64,000 bases of DNA from Rossellomorea marisflavi (GCA_003667865.1 CP033051.1:2382501-2446500); one strand, 5' to 3'; counted from the stretch's first letter, positions 7,534 through 17,067 are shown. The notes: a model not told the origin generated them from the letters alone. Made by a program: numbers and translations.

Positions 7534-9429
7534 ATGGATATCTTAAAAAAAATCGAAAACTACCGTGAAGAAGAAGAGAAGCTGAAGTGGGAAGGAACGT
7601 TTAGTGAATATTTAGAGTTGGTAAAAGAACGACCACTCGTGGCTCAATCAGCACATTCAAGAGTGTACAATATGATTAAAGATGCTGGGATTGAAGAGGT
7701 AAATGGAAAAAAACGTTATAACTTCTTTAGTAATCAACTATTTGGTCTTGAAGAAGCACTTGAAAGACTTGTGGAAGAATATGTTCACCCTTCTGCCAAA
7801 CGCCTTGACGTAAGAAAACGAATTCTTCTTCTAATGGGTCCTGTTAGTGGAGGAAAGTCGACACTAGTGACCATGTTAAAAAGAGGTATGGAACAGTATT
7901 CTAGAACAGATAATGGTGCCGTTTATGCGATTAAAGGATGTCCGATGCATGAAGATCCACTCCACTTAATCCCACAACACTTACGTGAAGATTTTTACCA
8001 AGAATATGGTATTCGAATTGAAGGGAATTTGTCACCTTTAAATACAATGAGATTAGAAAAAGAATACCATGGGCGTATTGAAGATGTGATGGTTGAGCGT
8101 ATCTTTTTCTCAGAAGATAAAAGGGTAGGGGTTGGAACGTTTAGTCCGTCTGATCCAAAATCACAGGATATTGCCGACCTAACAGGAAGCATTGATTTTT
8201 CAACCATTGCAGAATATGGATCGGAATCAGATCCACGTGCCTATCGATTTGATGGTGAGCTAAATAAAGCAAACCGTGGCTTAATGGAGTTCCAAGAGAT
8301 GTTAAAATGTGATGAGAAATTTCTTTGGCATTTACTTTCCTTAACACAGGAAGGGAATTTTAAAGCAGGACGCTTTGCACTCATTTCTGCTGATGAACTT
8401 ATTGTTGCTCATACAAATGAAACAGAATATCGTTCCTTTATTTCTAATAAGAAGAACGAAGCACTTCATTCTCGTATTATTGTCATGCCTGTTCCATATA
8501 ACTTGAAGGTGACTCAGGAAGAGCGTATCTATGAAAAGATGATCAATGAAAGTGATGTAGCCGATGTTCATATTGCACCTCACACCTTACGAGTTGCTGC
8601 TATGTTTACGATTCTCACCCGATTGAAAGAACCAAAGCGTGGTGACCTTGATCTTATTAAAAAGATGAGATTATATGATGGGGAAAATGTAGAAGGCTTT
8701 AATTCTGCAGATGTTGACGAATTAAAGAAAGAGTATACAGATGAAGGAATGAGTGGAATTGATCCACGTTATGTCATTAACCGAATTTCTTCAACGATTA
8801 TTCGCAAGGAAGTACCGACAATCAATGCCCTTGATGTTCTTCGCTCCTTGAAGGAAGGGTTAGATCAGCATCCTTCAATTACTCAAGAATTACGGGAAAA
8901 ATATTTAAACTTCATCTCTGTTGCACGTAAAGAATATGATGATATTGCAAAGAAAGAAGTACAAAAAGCATTTGTATACTCGTACGAAGAGTCAGCGAAA
9001 ACACTTATGGACAATTATTTAGATAATGTAGAGGCTTACTGTAATAAAGCAAAACTTCGTGACCCGCTAACAGGTGAGGAAATTAATCCAGATGAAAAGC
9101 TTATGCGTTCAATTGAGGAGCAAATTGGAATTTCTGAAAATGCGAAGAAAGCATTCCGTGAAGAAATTTTAATTCGTATTTCAGCGTATGCGCGTAAAGG
9201 GAAAAGATTTGATTACAACTCACATGATCGATTGCGTGAAGCCATTCAAAAGAAACTATTTGCAGACCTGAAAGATGTTGTTAAGATTACAACGTCAACA
9301 AAAACTCCAGATGAACAACAACTGAAGAAGATAAACGAGGTCGTTGCTAGACTCGTTGATGAGCATGGTTACAACTCAACATCAGCAAATGAATTGCTTC
9401 GATATGTTGGAAGTTTGTTAAATAGATAA
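7534..9429 (+). CDS. prkA: Serine protein kinase / AAA+ protein PrkA
   Basis: A 631-residue PrkA, the same length as the B. subtilis protein. The N-terminal AAA-type domain carries the Walker A loop GPVSGGKSTLV (residues 103-113), and the C-terminal part is the PrkA kinase-like domain. In B. subtilis it belongs to the SigE regulon and acts in sporulation; kinase or Lon-like activity has been proposed in the literature. Frame is open from 7468, but AGGGGAGGAACGT lies just before ATG 7534, which also gives the family N-terminus MDILKKIENY. yhbH follows after about 440 bases and a terminator, as in other Bacillaceae. The separation by a terminator suggests the two genes have separate promoters here. 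Confidence 0.97.
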   Translation: MDILKKIENYREEEEKLKWEGTFSEYLELVKERPLVAQSAHSRVYNMIKDAGIEEVNGKKRYNFFSNQLFGLEEALERLVEEYVHPSAKRLDVRKRILLLMGPVSGGKSTLVTMLKRGMEQYSRTDNGAVYAIKGCPMHEDPLHLIPQHLREDFYQEYGIRIEGNLSPLNTMRLEKEYHGRIEDVMVERIFFSEDKRVGVGTFSPSDPKSQDIADLTGSIDFSTIAEYGSESDPRAYRFDGELNKANRGLMEFQEMLKCDEKFLWHLLSLTQEGNFKAGRFALISADELIVAHTNETEYRSFISNKKNEALHSRIIVMPVPYNLKVTQEERIYEKMINESDVADVHIAPHTLRVAAMFTILTRLKEPKRGDLDLIKKMRLYDGENVEGFNSADVDELKKEYTDEGMSGIDPRYVINRISSTIIRKEVPTINALDVLRSLKEGLDQHPSITQELREKYLNFISVARKEYDDIAKKEVQKAFVYSYEESAKTLMDNYLDNVEAYCNKAKLRDPLTGEEINPDEKLMRSIEEQIGISENAKKAFREEILIRISAYARKGKRFDYNSHDRLREAIQKKLFADLKDVVKITTSTKTPDEQQLKKINEVVARLVDEHGYNSTSANELLRYVGSLLNR

Positions 9430-9865
9430 TCTGTGTTAGTAATCGTTCCTTTTGAAAAGTATGATGATACAGAGTGTCGTGTAATAAACTATATTATTAG
9501 TCAAAACGAGTGAACAAAGTAAGCCCAATAGATAAAACAAAAAAGTACGTTCCGGTATGGTGGAACGTACTTTTTTATCAAATAATAGCTAGAAAACATT
9601 TTTGATTATACAAGACTTTGTTTGCGATTTTATACTAGTATGAATGGCCCCATACATTAGAAGTGAGTAAAAAATGCATTAGTAGAAACAGGCTTGTCCA
9701 AGTTAGGCAATACCCTTAATTGTCAAAATAATTTGTAAATTTATTTAATCTTCTGCATAGTATAGAGTAATCTAACCTTATAGGTTTTATTGTAATTAGA
9801 CAGTCAACTTATCATATGCAGTTTCCTGAGGTTTTGTGCAATTAAATTCCGGGAGGGGAAACATA
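9430..9865. other. prkA-yhbH intergenic region
   Basis: Apart from the prkA terminator at 9541-9576 no gene or RNA was recognised. The region just before yhbH is AT-rich and presumably carries the yhbH promoter. A sporulation sigma-E type promoter is expected from B. subtilis, but I could not assign its boxes with confidence. Confidence 0.5.
9541..9576 (+). terminator. Terminator after prkA
   Basis: A 13-bp stem AAAAGTACGTTCC/GGAACGTACTTTT with loop GGTATGGT and a T-run. Confidence 0.93.
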
Positions 9866-11038
9866 ATGAGTGAGAAAAATCGTCATCAGTTTGTAATTTC
9901 AAAGGAAGACTGGTCCCTCCACCGCAAGGGTTTTGATGATCAGCAAAGGCATCAAGAAAAAGTCCAAGATGCAATCCGAAACAACCTACCTGACCTCATA
10001 ACCGAAGAAAGTATCGTTATGTCAAATGGGAAAGATGTTGTGAAGATTCCGATTCGATCACTGGACGAATACAAAATACGGTACAATTATGACAAAAACA
10101 AGCATGTTGGTCAGGGAGAGGGAGATAGCCAAGTCGGAGATGTCATTGCTCGTGATGGATCAGGACAACAAAAGGGTCCTGGTAAAGGTCAAGGAGCTGG
10201 AGACCAAGCGGGAGAGGACTACTACGAAGCGAATATATCAATGATGGAAATTGAAGAAGCATTGTTTAGCCAGTTAGAGCTACCAAACTTACAGCGTAAG
10301 GAACAAGACACTCTAACGGTTGAACATATTGAGTTTAATGATATAAGAAAAACTGGATTAATGGGGAATATCGACAAGAAGAAAACAATGATGTCTGCTT
10401 TTAAACGAAATGCTATGACAGGTAAGCCGAGTTTTCATCCCATTGTGACAGAAGATTTAAAGTTTAGAACATGGAATGAAGTGAAGAAACCAGATTCAAA
10501 AGCCGTTGTATTGGCTATGATGGATACTAGTGGGTCCATGGGAGTATGGGAAAAGTATATGGCAAGAAGCTTCTTTTTCTGGATGACACGATTCCTACGT
10601 ACGAAATATGAAACCGTAGATATTGAGTTTATTGCCCATCATACTGAAGCAAAAGTAGTATCAGAAGAAAATTTCTTTACAAAAGGTGAAAGTGGAGGGA
10701 CGATCTGTTCATCTGCTTATCGAAAAGCGTTAGAGTTGATAGACGCAAAATACCAACCAACCCGCTATAATATTTATCCTTTCCACTTTTCCGATGGAGA
10801 TAATCTAACCTCAGATAACAATCGCTGTATCAAGCTTGTTCAAGAATTAATGGAAAGATCGAGCATGTTTGGGTATGGTGAAGTCAATCAGTATAACCGC
10901 CACTCTACATTAATGTCCGCCTATAAAAACATCAAGGACGAACGATTCCGTCACTTTATTCTTAAACAGAAATCTGATGTGTTTCATGCGATGAGGCACT
11001 TTTTCCAAAAAAATGAAGAAAACAAGATGTATGCATAA
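9866..11038 (+). CDS. yhbH: Sporulation protein YhbH (DUF444, VWA-like)
   Basis: A 390-residue DUF444 protein, required for normal sporulation in B. subtilis and regularly paired with PrkA and, in other bacteria, SpoVR. The N-terminal part ([21 protein letters not shown]) is followed by a glycine/glutamine-rich linker (about residues 95-120). A von Willebrand A-like domain with MIDAS motif MDTSGSMG sits near residue 220, and FHFSDGDN near 310. The VWA fold suggests a metal-dependent protein-interaction role. A TTG-started extension at 9836 exists, but GGGAGGGG precedes ATG 9866. The downstream terminator is at 11038. Confidence 0.96.
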   Translation: MSEKNRHQFVISKEDWSLHRKGFDDQQRHQEKVQDAIRNNLPDLITEESIVMSNGKDVVKIPIRSLDEYKIRYNYDKNKHVGQGEGDSQVGDVIARDGSGQQKGPGKGQGAGDQAGEDYYEANISMMEIEEALFSQLELPNLQRKEQDTLTVEHIEFNDIRKTGLMGNIDKKKTMMSAFKRNAMTGKPSFHPIVTEDLKFRTWNEVKKPDSKAVVLAMMDTSGSMGVWEKYMARSFFFWMTRFLRTKYETVDIEFIAHHTEAKVVSEENFFTKGESGGTICSSAYRKALELIDAKYQPTRYNIYPFHFSDGDNLTSDNNRCIKLVQELMERSSMFGYGEVNQYNRHSTLMSAYKNIKDERFRHFILKQKSDVFHAMRHFFQKNEENKMYA

Positions 11039-11062
11039 AGGGAGAGAATTCTCCCTTTTTTT
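11038..11062 (+). terminator. Terminator after yhbH
   Basis: A short GGGAGA-GAAT-TCTCCC hairpin starting in the yhbH stop region, followed by seven Ts. Confidence 0.85.
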
Positions 11063-11211
11063 CATTATCAAGTACTAGATAAAGGGTTTACGTATATGCT
11101 ATTTACGCCTAGTTAGTGAAGTTATAGTGAACTAGTGTTTAATGCTGTGGCTGAATAGTAGAGGGAATTGGTGGAATAGTAATAGGAGAGATTAAGCGGA
11201 GGTCATACACC

Positions 11212-12489
11212 ATGCCACGACACACACTCCAGTCTGCCAATATAAAGCCTCGCTATTCAAAAGGAGCATTATCAGCATTTGGAACAAACTCAGTATACCC
11301 TCGTATACCATGGGTAGCTGCCTGGTGGTCCTTTACTTTTCCTGGCTTTGGGCACATGTTTTTAGGCAGATATTTTCCAGGGTTTATTTTAATAATTTGG
11401 GAGCTCGTTGTTAACACACTGGCAAATTTAAATATGGGTATTGCCTTATCTATGCTAGGTAGATTTGAAGAGGCAAAAGCTGCAATCAATGAAGAATGGG
11501 TATTGCTTTATATGGCAGTTTTTGTGTTTAGTATTTGGGATAGTTATCGTAGCGCAGTTGAGATAAGTAAAAGCCATATCCTTTCAGAGGTCGAAGATGC
11601 TCCAGTCGCGCCTTCAGATGTCAGTTCCTTTGATATTGTTATTCTGGATAAGAAAAAGCCATGGTTAGGCGCAATTTGGTCAGCATTATCACCGGGATTG
11701 GGACAATTATATAGCGGCAGTACAATTGTTGGAACCTTTGTTTTAGCCTGGTGGATTTATGTTACTTATAAGGCAGGAACTATAAAAGCATGGTTCTATT
11801 CCTTTCATGGAGATTATAGTAGTGTTAGTGCAAGTGTGGACTGGCATTGGTTTTTATTTCTACCTTCAATGTATGCCTTTGCCATTTACCAGGCATATAC
11901 ATCCGTGAATGAAGGCAATACCGTATACGATATTGAACAAATAAGGTACCTTAGAGCGAGGGAAGCAAGCTTGGCACAGCAAAAACATAATCAATTAGAT
12001 AATGATACTGTAAAAATTATTTCAACATTTGATCACTCTCCCTTTGTTGAAATGTTTATTCACGATATAGAGACTTTAGGAGTACCACCTAAGGACATTG
12101 TTGCATTGCCATTAGAGAATCTCGAGTCACAAACACATGTTATAGACTCTTTGCATCGTGTAGACGGCAGAAGTATTCTGGACGGAGCTATGGTGAGTGC
12201 GACAATATTTATGCTTCTTGGTACTATTTATGGGTTTATACTAGATTGGGGTCCTGTTATTTGGGGGTTAATTGGAATTATAGGCGGATTCTTTTTTGGG
12301 CTAATCATAGAAATAGTCTTTCATAAACTGAAAAAAAGTAAGTTGAGATTGTTTACTAGGCCAAAAAGTGAGGTCATTATACAAGTTACTTGTCATGCAT
12401 CACTGCAGGACAAGCTAATTAATGTACTGAAAGTAAGAAAAGCAAGTGGATACTTAATTATGCCAGAAAGAATCACTTCAAAATCATAA
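11212..12489 (+). CDS. Multi-pass membrane protein with two TM2-like repeats, function unknown
   Basis: A 425-residue protein I do not recognise by name. It holds two related membrane modules: PWVAAWWSFTFPGFGHMFLG (about 34-53) and PWLGAIWSALSPGLGQLYSG (about 147-166). Each reads as a P-G-[FL]-G-[HQ] turn inside hydrophobic helices, like TM2 or DUF5683-type hairpins. A third hydrophobic pair follows (about 325-368, glycine-rich GLIGIIGGFFFGLII). A soluble stretch with FVEMFIHDIETLGVPPKDI lies before it and a cytoplasmic tail after it. ATG 11212 follows CGGAGGTC. The gene is monocistronic, and its downstream terminator was split by the IS element at 12526. A role in membrane organisation or sporulation is only a guess from the neighbours prkA/yhbH. 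Confidence 0.8.
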   Translation: MPRHTLQSANIKPRYSKGALSAFGTNSVYPRIPWVAAWWSFTFPGFGHMFLGRYFPGFILIIWELVVNTLANLNMGIALSMLGRFEEAKAAINEEWVLLYMAVFVFSIWDSYRSAVEISKSHILSEVEDAPVAPSDVSSFDIVILDKKKPWLGAIWSALSPGLGQLYSGSTIVGTFVLAWWIYVTYKAGTIKAWFYSFHGDYSSVSASVDWHWFLFLPSMYAFAIYQAYTSVNEGNTVYDIEQIRYLRAREASLAQQKHNQLDNDTVKIISTFDHSPFVEMFIHDIETLGVPPKDIVALPLENLESQTHVIDSLHRVDGRSILDGAMVSATIFMLLGTIYGFILDWGPVIWGLIGIIGGFFFGLIIEIVFHKLKKSKLRLFTRPKSEVIIQVTCHASLQDKLINVLKVRKASGYLIMPERITSKS

Positions 12490-12516
12490 AAGATGTGGTA
12501 TTTAGATTAGAAAGGG

Positions 12517-12525
12517 AGAAAAGGT
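12517..12525. repeat. Left target-site duplication of the IS element
   Basis: AGAAAAGGT ends directly before the left inverted repeat and is repeated at 14044-14052. Confidence 0.9.
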
Positions 12526-14043
12526 CACTAGCCTTGCAAAAGAGTTAACAGGTAGTGGCTAGCGAAGAGGTTTATGTATTATAAATACATTAATGTATAA
12601 TTTTACCATCGTATCTTTGTTCAGAAATTCCAAAAAGTCGATAGGTCAGTATTCAAACCCTCATTATCCATAAAATGTAAATTATCTTTTGAAGTATTTA
12701 GCTGTTTTTGATCGCTTTTCTCCAACAGGTTTTACAACGGCTACACCACAGTCGTCTTGAATTTCAGGGCCTCTTGGAAGATTATTTTTCCTTCGTCCCT
12801 TTGAAGTTCTTTCTGGATTACGATGGACTGCCTTTCGAAAGTCATGCCAGCATTGGTTAGCATAGATTTTTATTAACTCTAAAACACGCCACGGAGTTTT
12901 TCTTGATTCTTCAGTTATTTTTACATATAAGGCTAAGCAGTAAGCTGTCATGGCAAAAAATATTTGGTTCCAAATGCCTTGCGGCTTTGTGCTTTGGAGT
13001 CTTACCAATCTTAAATGCTGCTTTAGCCACTTGAAAAATAGCTCAATAATCCAGCGACATCTATATAACTCAGCTACTTCACTAGCCTTTAAGTCCCAAC
13101 GGCTTGTGGCAATTCGGTATAATCGTCCTTCATCATCTTTGAATTCTACTAACCTCAGGGCATGCTTCATGGGTTTGCTTCCTAAAACAACTCTTGCATC
13201 AGTGATTATTTTTGGATCTTCATTAGGGTACTTTTCTAAGTAAGTCGTTTTATGATTGTCATTTATTCTAAGAGCGAATTGAATCTTATTTTCTATCCAT
13301 TCATCGATCTTAGAATAATCAACATAACCTCTATCGAATAAGTAGGTAGCGTCAGGGTCAGTGACTAATTCCATCACGACCTCTCGTTCGTCCACGTTAC
13401 CTGTAGAGGGAATCACTTTATCTGGGAATACTTCTTCTGGAGAGGCAACAACCAATCGAGTGTGAATCTTAACTTGGTTCCGATTGTGTGTAACATATGC
13501 CCACTTACCAAAAGTAGGTCCCAAATGAAGACAAGAAGCATCCACTACATGGAGTTTACCGAAGGTAGGCAAACCTTTACTTGATTCGGTAACCTCTAAT
13601 AGTTTTCTTACAGCCATTAAAAACAAGCTCTGAGCTATTGTAGATGGAAGGGAATTCACTCGACGTGAAATCTGAGAACCACTAATACTTGTAAGGCCAA
13701 AGAGATCTATAGAATCCTTTCTGGCCCTTATCTGTTCCTCAATTTCTGTATAAGATTCCCATTTCCCTATCTGTGTAGCAATACAAATCCTTAATAGATT
13801 TGGGGTTGTTAACTTTTTAACACCACTATCAAGATATCCTGATGAAAAAGAATCAAAAGGTAATAAAGATAAACATTTACTCATTACAGAATTATTTGGT
13901 ATACTAACGTTATTCATGTGAAATCTCCTTTTTAGAAGTCACGGATAACGTGGGTTACAGCTTCTAGAATAGGAGATTTTTTTGTATTCGTCTAGAAAAT
14001 ATTTTAAGAGAAAACACCTGTGGATATATTTGCAAGGCTAGTG
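12526..14043. mobile_element. Complete IS4-family insertion sequence, 1518 bp
   Basis: The ends are perfect 15-bp inverted repeats: CACTAGCCTTGCAAA at 12526-12540 and its complement at 14029-14043. The similarity continues imperfectly to a shared ACAGGT about 28 bases in. A 9-bp target duplication AGAAAAGGT flanks it exactly. One intact transposase is carried on the minus strand. Joining the flanks restores the sequence reading into the hairpin AAAAGGTAGG/CCTACCTTTT. The element therefore landed in the left arm of an intrinsic terminator. Intact ends, duplication and gene suggest a recent insertion that may still be mobile. Confidence 0.95.
12682..13917 (-). CDS. IS4-family transposase (DDE)
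   Basis: A 411-residue transposase carrying the DDE catalytic triad: D126 in VVDAS, D195 in YLFDRGYVDY, and E292 in the YRCRWIIELFFKWLK signature, which is the Y-(2)-R-(3)-E-(6)-K motif of the IS4 family. The N-terminal region (MSKCLSLLPFD ... ISGSQISRRVN) resembles the helix-turn-helix DUF4372-type lead seen in these transposases. The C-terminus is basic. ATG 13917 follows AAAAAGGAGATTTCAC. The reading frame is intact. The protein should cut and paste the element bounded by the 15-bp inverted repeats. Confidence 0.96.
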   Translation of the reverse strand: MNNVSIPNNSVMSKCLSLLPFDSFSSGYLDSGVKKLTTPNLLRICIATQIGKWESYTEIEEQIRARKDSIDLFGLTSISGSQISRRVNSLPSTIAQSLFLMAVRKLLEVTESSKGLPTFGKLHVVDASCLHLGPTFGKWAYVTHNRNQVKIHTRLVVASPEEVFPDKVIPSTGNVDEREVVMELVTDPDATYLFDRGYVDYSKIDEWIENKIQFALRINDNHKTTYLEKYPNEDPKIITDARVVLGSKPMKHALRLVEFKDDEGRLYRIATSRWDLKASEVAELYRCRWIIELFFKWLKQHLRLVRLQSTKPQGIWNQIFFAMTAYCLALYVKITEESRKTPWRVLELIKIYANQCWHDFRKAVHRNPERTSKGRRKNNLPRGPEIQDDCGVAVVKPVGEKRSKTAKYFKR

Positions 14044-14052
14044 AGAAAAGGT
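14044..14052. repeat. Right target-site duplication of the IS element
   Basis: AGAAAAGGT follows the right inverted repeat directly, matching 12517-12525. Confidence 0.9.
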
Positions 14053-14072
14053 AGGAGAAATCCCTACCTTTT
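14046..14072. terminator. Bidirectional terminator restored by target duplication
   Basis: AAAAGGTAGG / CCTACCTTTT hairpin with A-rich left and T-rich right flanks, between convergent genes. It remains whole on the yhgE side because the 9-bp duplication regenerated its left arm. On the 11212 gene side only the duplicated left arm is left, so that gene now reads into the IS. Confidence 0.85.
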
Positions 14073-14095
14073 CGTTAATAATTAATTGATATGAA

Positions 14096-16390
14096 TTACT
14101 GTGCTTCAGTCTCTGAATCTAATAAAATTGTATGAAACTGTTTTTTATGCTTAAATACAAAAAATAATAAGCTTCCTATTAAGAAAACAACCATTGTCAC
14201 CAACAAGACGATGATATCGTGTGATAGGATAGAATAGTTTGCTGTTGAGATAACAGCTCGGAAAGCATCTACAGAATAACTCATTGGTAAAAAGTTATGA
14301 ATGTTTTGAAGAACATTTGGTACAAGTTCAAGTGGGAATGTACCTGCACTGCTAGTGAGCTGTAGAATTAGTATAATAACCGCAATAAAACGTCCTGGAT
14401 TTCCGAGTGTTGTAACAAGAAATTGAATGATTGACATAAAGGTTAAGCTTGTAATTATTGTTAATAGTAAAAACAACGGTACATTTTGTACATTCAATCC
14501 TAATCCATATAGAAGTATTACAGAAGCGATTATAGATTGAAGAATTCCTATAATAGCTAGTAACCCAAACTTACTAAAGAACCAACTGATCCCATTCTTA
14601 GGAGTAATCGGTGTTTCCAATAAAGGAAATACAATGGTTAGTAACAATGCTCCAACAAAAAGCCCTAATGATAGGAAATAGGGTGCAAGGCCAGTACCAT
14701 AATTTTTAACTTCATTAATCTTCTCGGTTCGAACTCCTACAGGCTCTGCAAACATACTATATGTTTCTTCATTAGCTGAAACAGAAGCTGCTTCCTTGGC
14801 CGCATCGGTAAGCTTGTTCGAGAGTTCATTGGATCCGTTTGAGATTTCAGCTAATCCATCAGATAATTCTGTGGATCCAGAATAGAGATCATTTGAACCA
14901 TTAGAGATTCTATGAAAACCTTCTTCTAATTTTTGTGTACCCTCAACGAAGTCAGAGGCACCTTCTTGTAACACTGTTGTTCCGGTGGAAAGCTCACTTG
15001 CACCTTGATACAATTTATGTGCACCAACGGAAGCATCTGATGATCTTTGTGATAGTGTTTCTATCCCCAATACCATTTCCTGACCACCAGCTTCTAGTAA
15101 TGTTGTACCGTTTACAAGTTCTTTGCTTCCTTCAAATAGCTTTGTAGCACCCTCATGGATAGCAACCTGTCCGTTTTCAAGTTCCTGTATCCCCTTTGAT
15201 AACTCGGTAGTCCCTACAGATAACTGCGAGGAAGTTGTGGCTAATTGCTCAACAGAATGAGCAACCTTTTCACTACCATTCACTAACTGCTTTAATGCTT
15301 GTGCTACTACTAATCTATTTTCTTCAGGTAATGTTTGTAATAATGGCTGGAACTGTGTTTGTAATGAGACCATTCCGTCGTTTAATTGCCTTGCACCTTC
15401 GCTCGATTGCTTAGCCCCTTGGTTCCATTCTTGTAATTTTGATGAAAGTTCTGTTACAAAAGAACTCAATTCTCTAGTACCTGTTGTAAGGTTGTCGATA
15501 GATAGAGACAACGCCTCTAATCCATCCTTTGTTTGCACTGTCCCAGTAGCAATCTCTTTCATTCCACTGTTTGCTTCCTGTGCTCGCTGCAATAGCTGGT
15601 TTTGACCTTGAGTCAATTGTTGTAATCCGTTATCTAAGTCCTTTAATCCACTAACCAATGGAGTGGATCCGTTATTAATTTTAACGGAACCGTCGTAAAA
15701 GCTTACTGCTTTACTTGCTAGAAGTGCCAAACTGTCATGAAATTCATATGTACCGTCTGCTAATTTTTTGGCACCGTCATTTAAGTCAGAGACACCACTA
15801 TTCGCACCCTCAATCCCTTCATTTAATTCAGTTGCTCCATCACTTGCTGATTGAAAGCCACTTGCTAGTTCTGTAATATTCGTGAATAAAGACTCTGCAT
15901 AGGTTTCAGTAATTTCCCTTGCTATAGATTCTTTAATTTGTTCTACTGCTTTATTTCCAATTTGTGAAGAAACATAGTTGAATCCTTCGTTTGGAACATA
16001 TTTTAGTTTTAGCTTTTCTGGATGATCATTTAATAACGTTGTAGCATTTTTCGAGAAATCTTTTGGAATCTCAACGACCATATAGAATTGTTGGTTTGCT
16101 AGTTTTTCATAGGCCGTGTCTTTATCTACAAAATGGTAAGAAAAATCATCATTTTCCTTTAGGTTATTAACAAGCTCTTCACCAAGTGCAAATTTTTTCC
16201 CTTCATAGTCAGCACTTACATCTTCATTTACGATTGCTACTGGTAAATCAGACACATGTCCATAAGGGTCCCAAAATGCCCATAAATAAGTACCTGCATA
16301 CATAATTGGAATAAATAATACAGCAAGAATGGGAATAAGAAGTTTTTTGCTTTTCATAATATGTTCTAATTCTTTAAAGAACAATTTCAC
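14096..16390 (-). CDS. yhgE: YhgE/Pip-family membrane protein (ABC-2-like, phage-receptor type)
   Basis: About 764 residues with the YhgE/Pip layout. There is one N-terminal membrane helix (LLIPILAVLFIPIMYAG, about 18-34), then a very long extracytoplasmic region built of repeated G-[AS]-x-x-L-x-x-G units (about 180-570) predicted to form a coiled coil. The C-terminus has about five or six membrane helices (from about 575). The family is related to ABC-2 type transporters and to the Lactococcus phage infection protein Pip. ATG 16399 lies only one base after the AGGAGG, while GTG 16390 sits 10 bases after it, so the GTG is preferred. A TetR-type gene lies directly upstream on the same strand, as in B. 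subtilis yhgD-yhgE, and matching operators precede both genes. Confidence 0.92.
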   Translation of the reverse strand: MKLFFKELEHIMKSKKLLIPILAVLFIPIMYAGTYLWAFWDPYGHVSDLPVAIVNEDVSADYEGKKFALGEELVNNLKENDDFSYHFVDKDTAYEKLANQQFYMVVEIPKDFSKNATTLLNDHPEKLKLKYVPNEGFNYVSSQIGNKAVEQIKESIAREITETYAESLFTNITELASGFQSASDGATELNEGIEGANSGVSDLNDGAKKLADGTYEFHDSLALLASKAVSFYDGSVKINNGSTPLVSGLKDLDNGLQQLTQGQNQLLQRAQEANSGMKEIATGTVQTKDGLEALSLSIDNLTTGTRELSSFVTELSSKLQEWNQGAKQSSEGARQLNDGMVSLQTQFQPLLQTLPEENRLVVAQALKQLVNGSEKVAHSVEQLATTSSQLSVGTTELSKGIQELENGQVAIHEGATKLFEGSKELVNGTTLLEAGGQEMVLGIETLSQRSSDASVGAHKLYQGASELSTGTTVLQEGASDFVEGTQKLEEGFHRISNGSNDLYSGSTELSDGLAEISNGSNELSNKLTDAAKEAASVSANEETYSMFAEPVGVRTEKINEVKNYGTGLAPYFLSLGLFVGALLLTIVFPLLETPITPKNGISWFFSKFGLLAIIGILQSIIASVILLYGLGLNVQNVPLFLLLTIITSLTFMSIIQFLVTTLGNPGRFIAVIILILQLTSSAGTFPLELVPNVLQNIHNFLPMSYSVDAFRAVISTANYSILSHDIIVLLVTMVVFLIGSLLFFVFKHKKQFHTILLDSETEAQ

Positions 16391-16409
16391 GTGATTCATG
16401 CCTCCTGAT

Positions 16410-16432
16410 TGACTATTTTGTTCATTTGGTCA
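16410..16432 (-). promoter_or_regulatory. Putative TetR (YhgD-like) operator before yhgE
   Basis: On the minus strand this reads TGACCAAATGAACA followed by AAATAGTCA. It matches 20 of 23 bases of the perfect palindrome at 17045-17067 upstream of the TetR gene. It lies between the regulator gene and yhgE, a few bases before the yhgE ribosome binding site. Confidence 0.8.
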
Positions 16433-16456
16433 ATTTTGTGTAATAGAAAAGGCCTA

Positions 16457-17029
16457 TCATTTCGATAACCCTTTAAAAATATATAATTCAAACAGCTCCG
16501 CAATTTTTTCCTTTTGTAATGGTTGATGATGTTTTTCCCAATCAAATATTAGTGTTACATATAATTTCAGCATAATAAATGCTGTGAGCTCAGGATCACA
16601 TTCTTTAATTTCACCCTTCTGTATCGCTCTTTCAACCTTCTCCTTTATATAATGGATGATTTCTTTTTCTAATTTGTCCATCATATTATGTACAATCTGT
16701 GTACCGAATTCACCTTTTTCTTGAAAGAGCTTAATCGTAAGTTGATGTTCTAATCTGAATTCTAAAATTTTATAAAGGGAGTGATGGGCATTTTCATAAA
16801 AAGTACGTGTTGGGTCAATGGCTTCATCAGCCGTTGTTTTCATCTCATCAATAAGACTTAGTATAATCTCCTCGAATAATTCCTCTTTATTTCTAAAGAA
16901 GGTGTAGATCGTTCCTTTTCCAACATCAGCTAATTTAGATACTTGATCCATGGTTGTTGCTTTATACCCAAACTGGGAGAAGGACTTTGTAGCAGCATCA
17001 ATGATTTGCTTTCTTCTATTTATACTCAT
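16457..17029 (-). CDS. yhgD: TetR/AcrR-family transcriptional regulator (YhgD-like)
   Basis: A 190-residue TetR-family repressor. The N-terminal helix-turn-helix is RKQIIDAATKSFSQFGYKAT (residues 6-25) followed by TMDQVSKLADVGKGTIYTFF (26-45). The remainder is an all-helical ligand-binding and dimer domain. ATG 17029 follows CGAGGTGAAGTA. It is upstream of yhgE on the same strand with a 66-base gap, and it carries its own operator-like palindrome just upstream. It probably represses itself and yhgE. The ligand is unknown; membrane or cell-wall stress agents are plausible given the target. Confidence 0.93.
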   Translation of the reverse strand: MSINRRKQIIDAATKSFSQFGYKATTMDQVSKLADVGKGTIYTFFRNKEELFEEIILSLIDEMKTTADEAIDPTRTFYENAHHSLYKILEFRLEHQLTIKLFQEKGEFGTQIVHNMMDKLEKEIIHYIKEKVERAIQKGEIKECDPELTAFIMLKLYVTLIFDWEKHHQPLQKEKIAELFELYIFKGLSK

Positions 17030-17044
17030 TACTTCACCTCGAAA

Positions 17045-17067
17045 TGACTAAATGAACAATTTAGTCA
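17045..17067 (-). promoter_or_regulatory. Putative TetR (YhgD-like) autoregulatory operator
   Basis: A perfect palindrome TGACTAAAT-GAACA-ATTTAGTCA, 15 bases upstream of the TetR-family start codon, with a near copy before yhgE. Confidence 0.85.
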
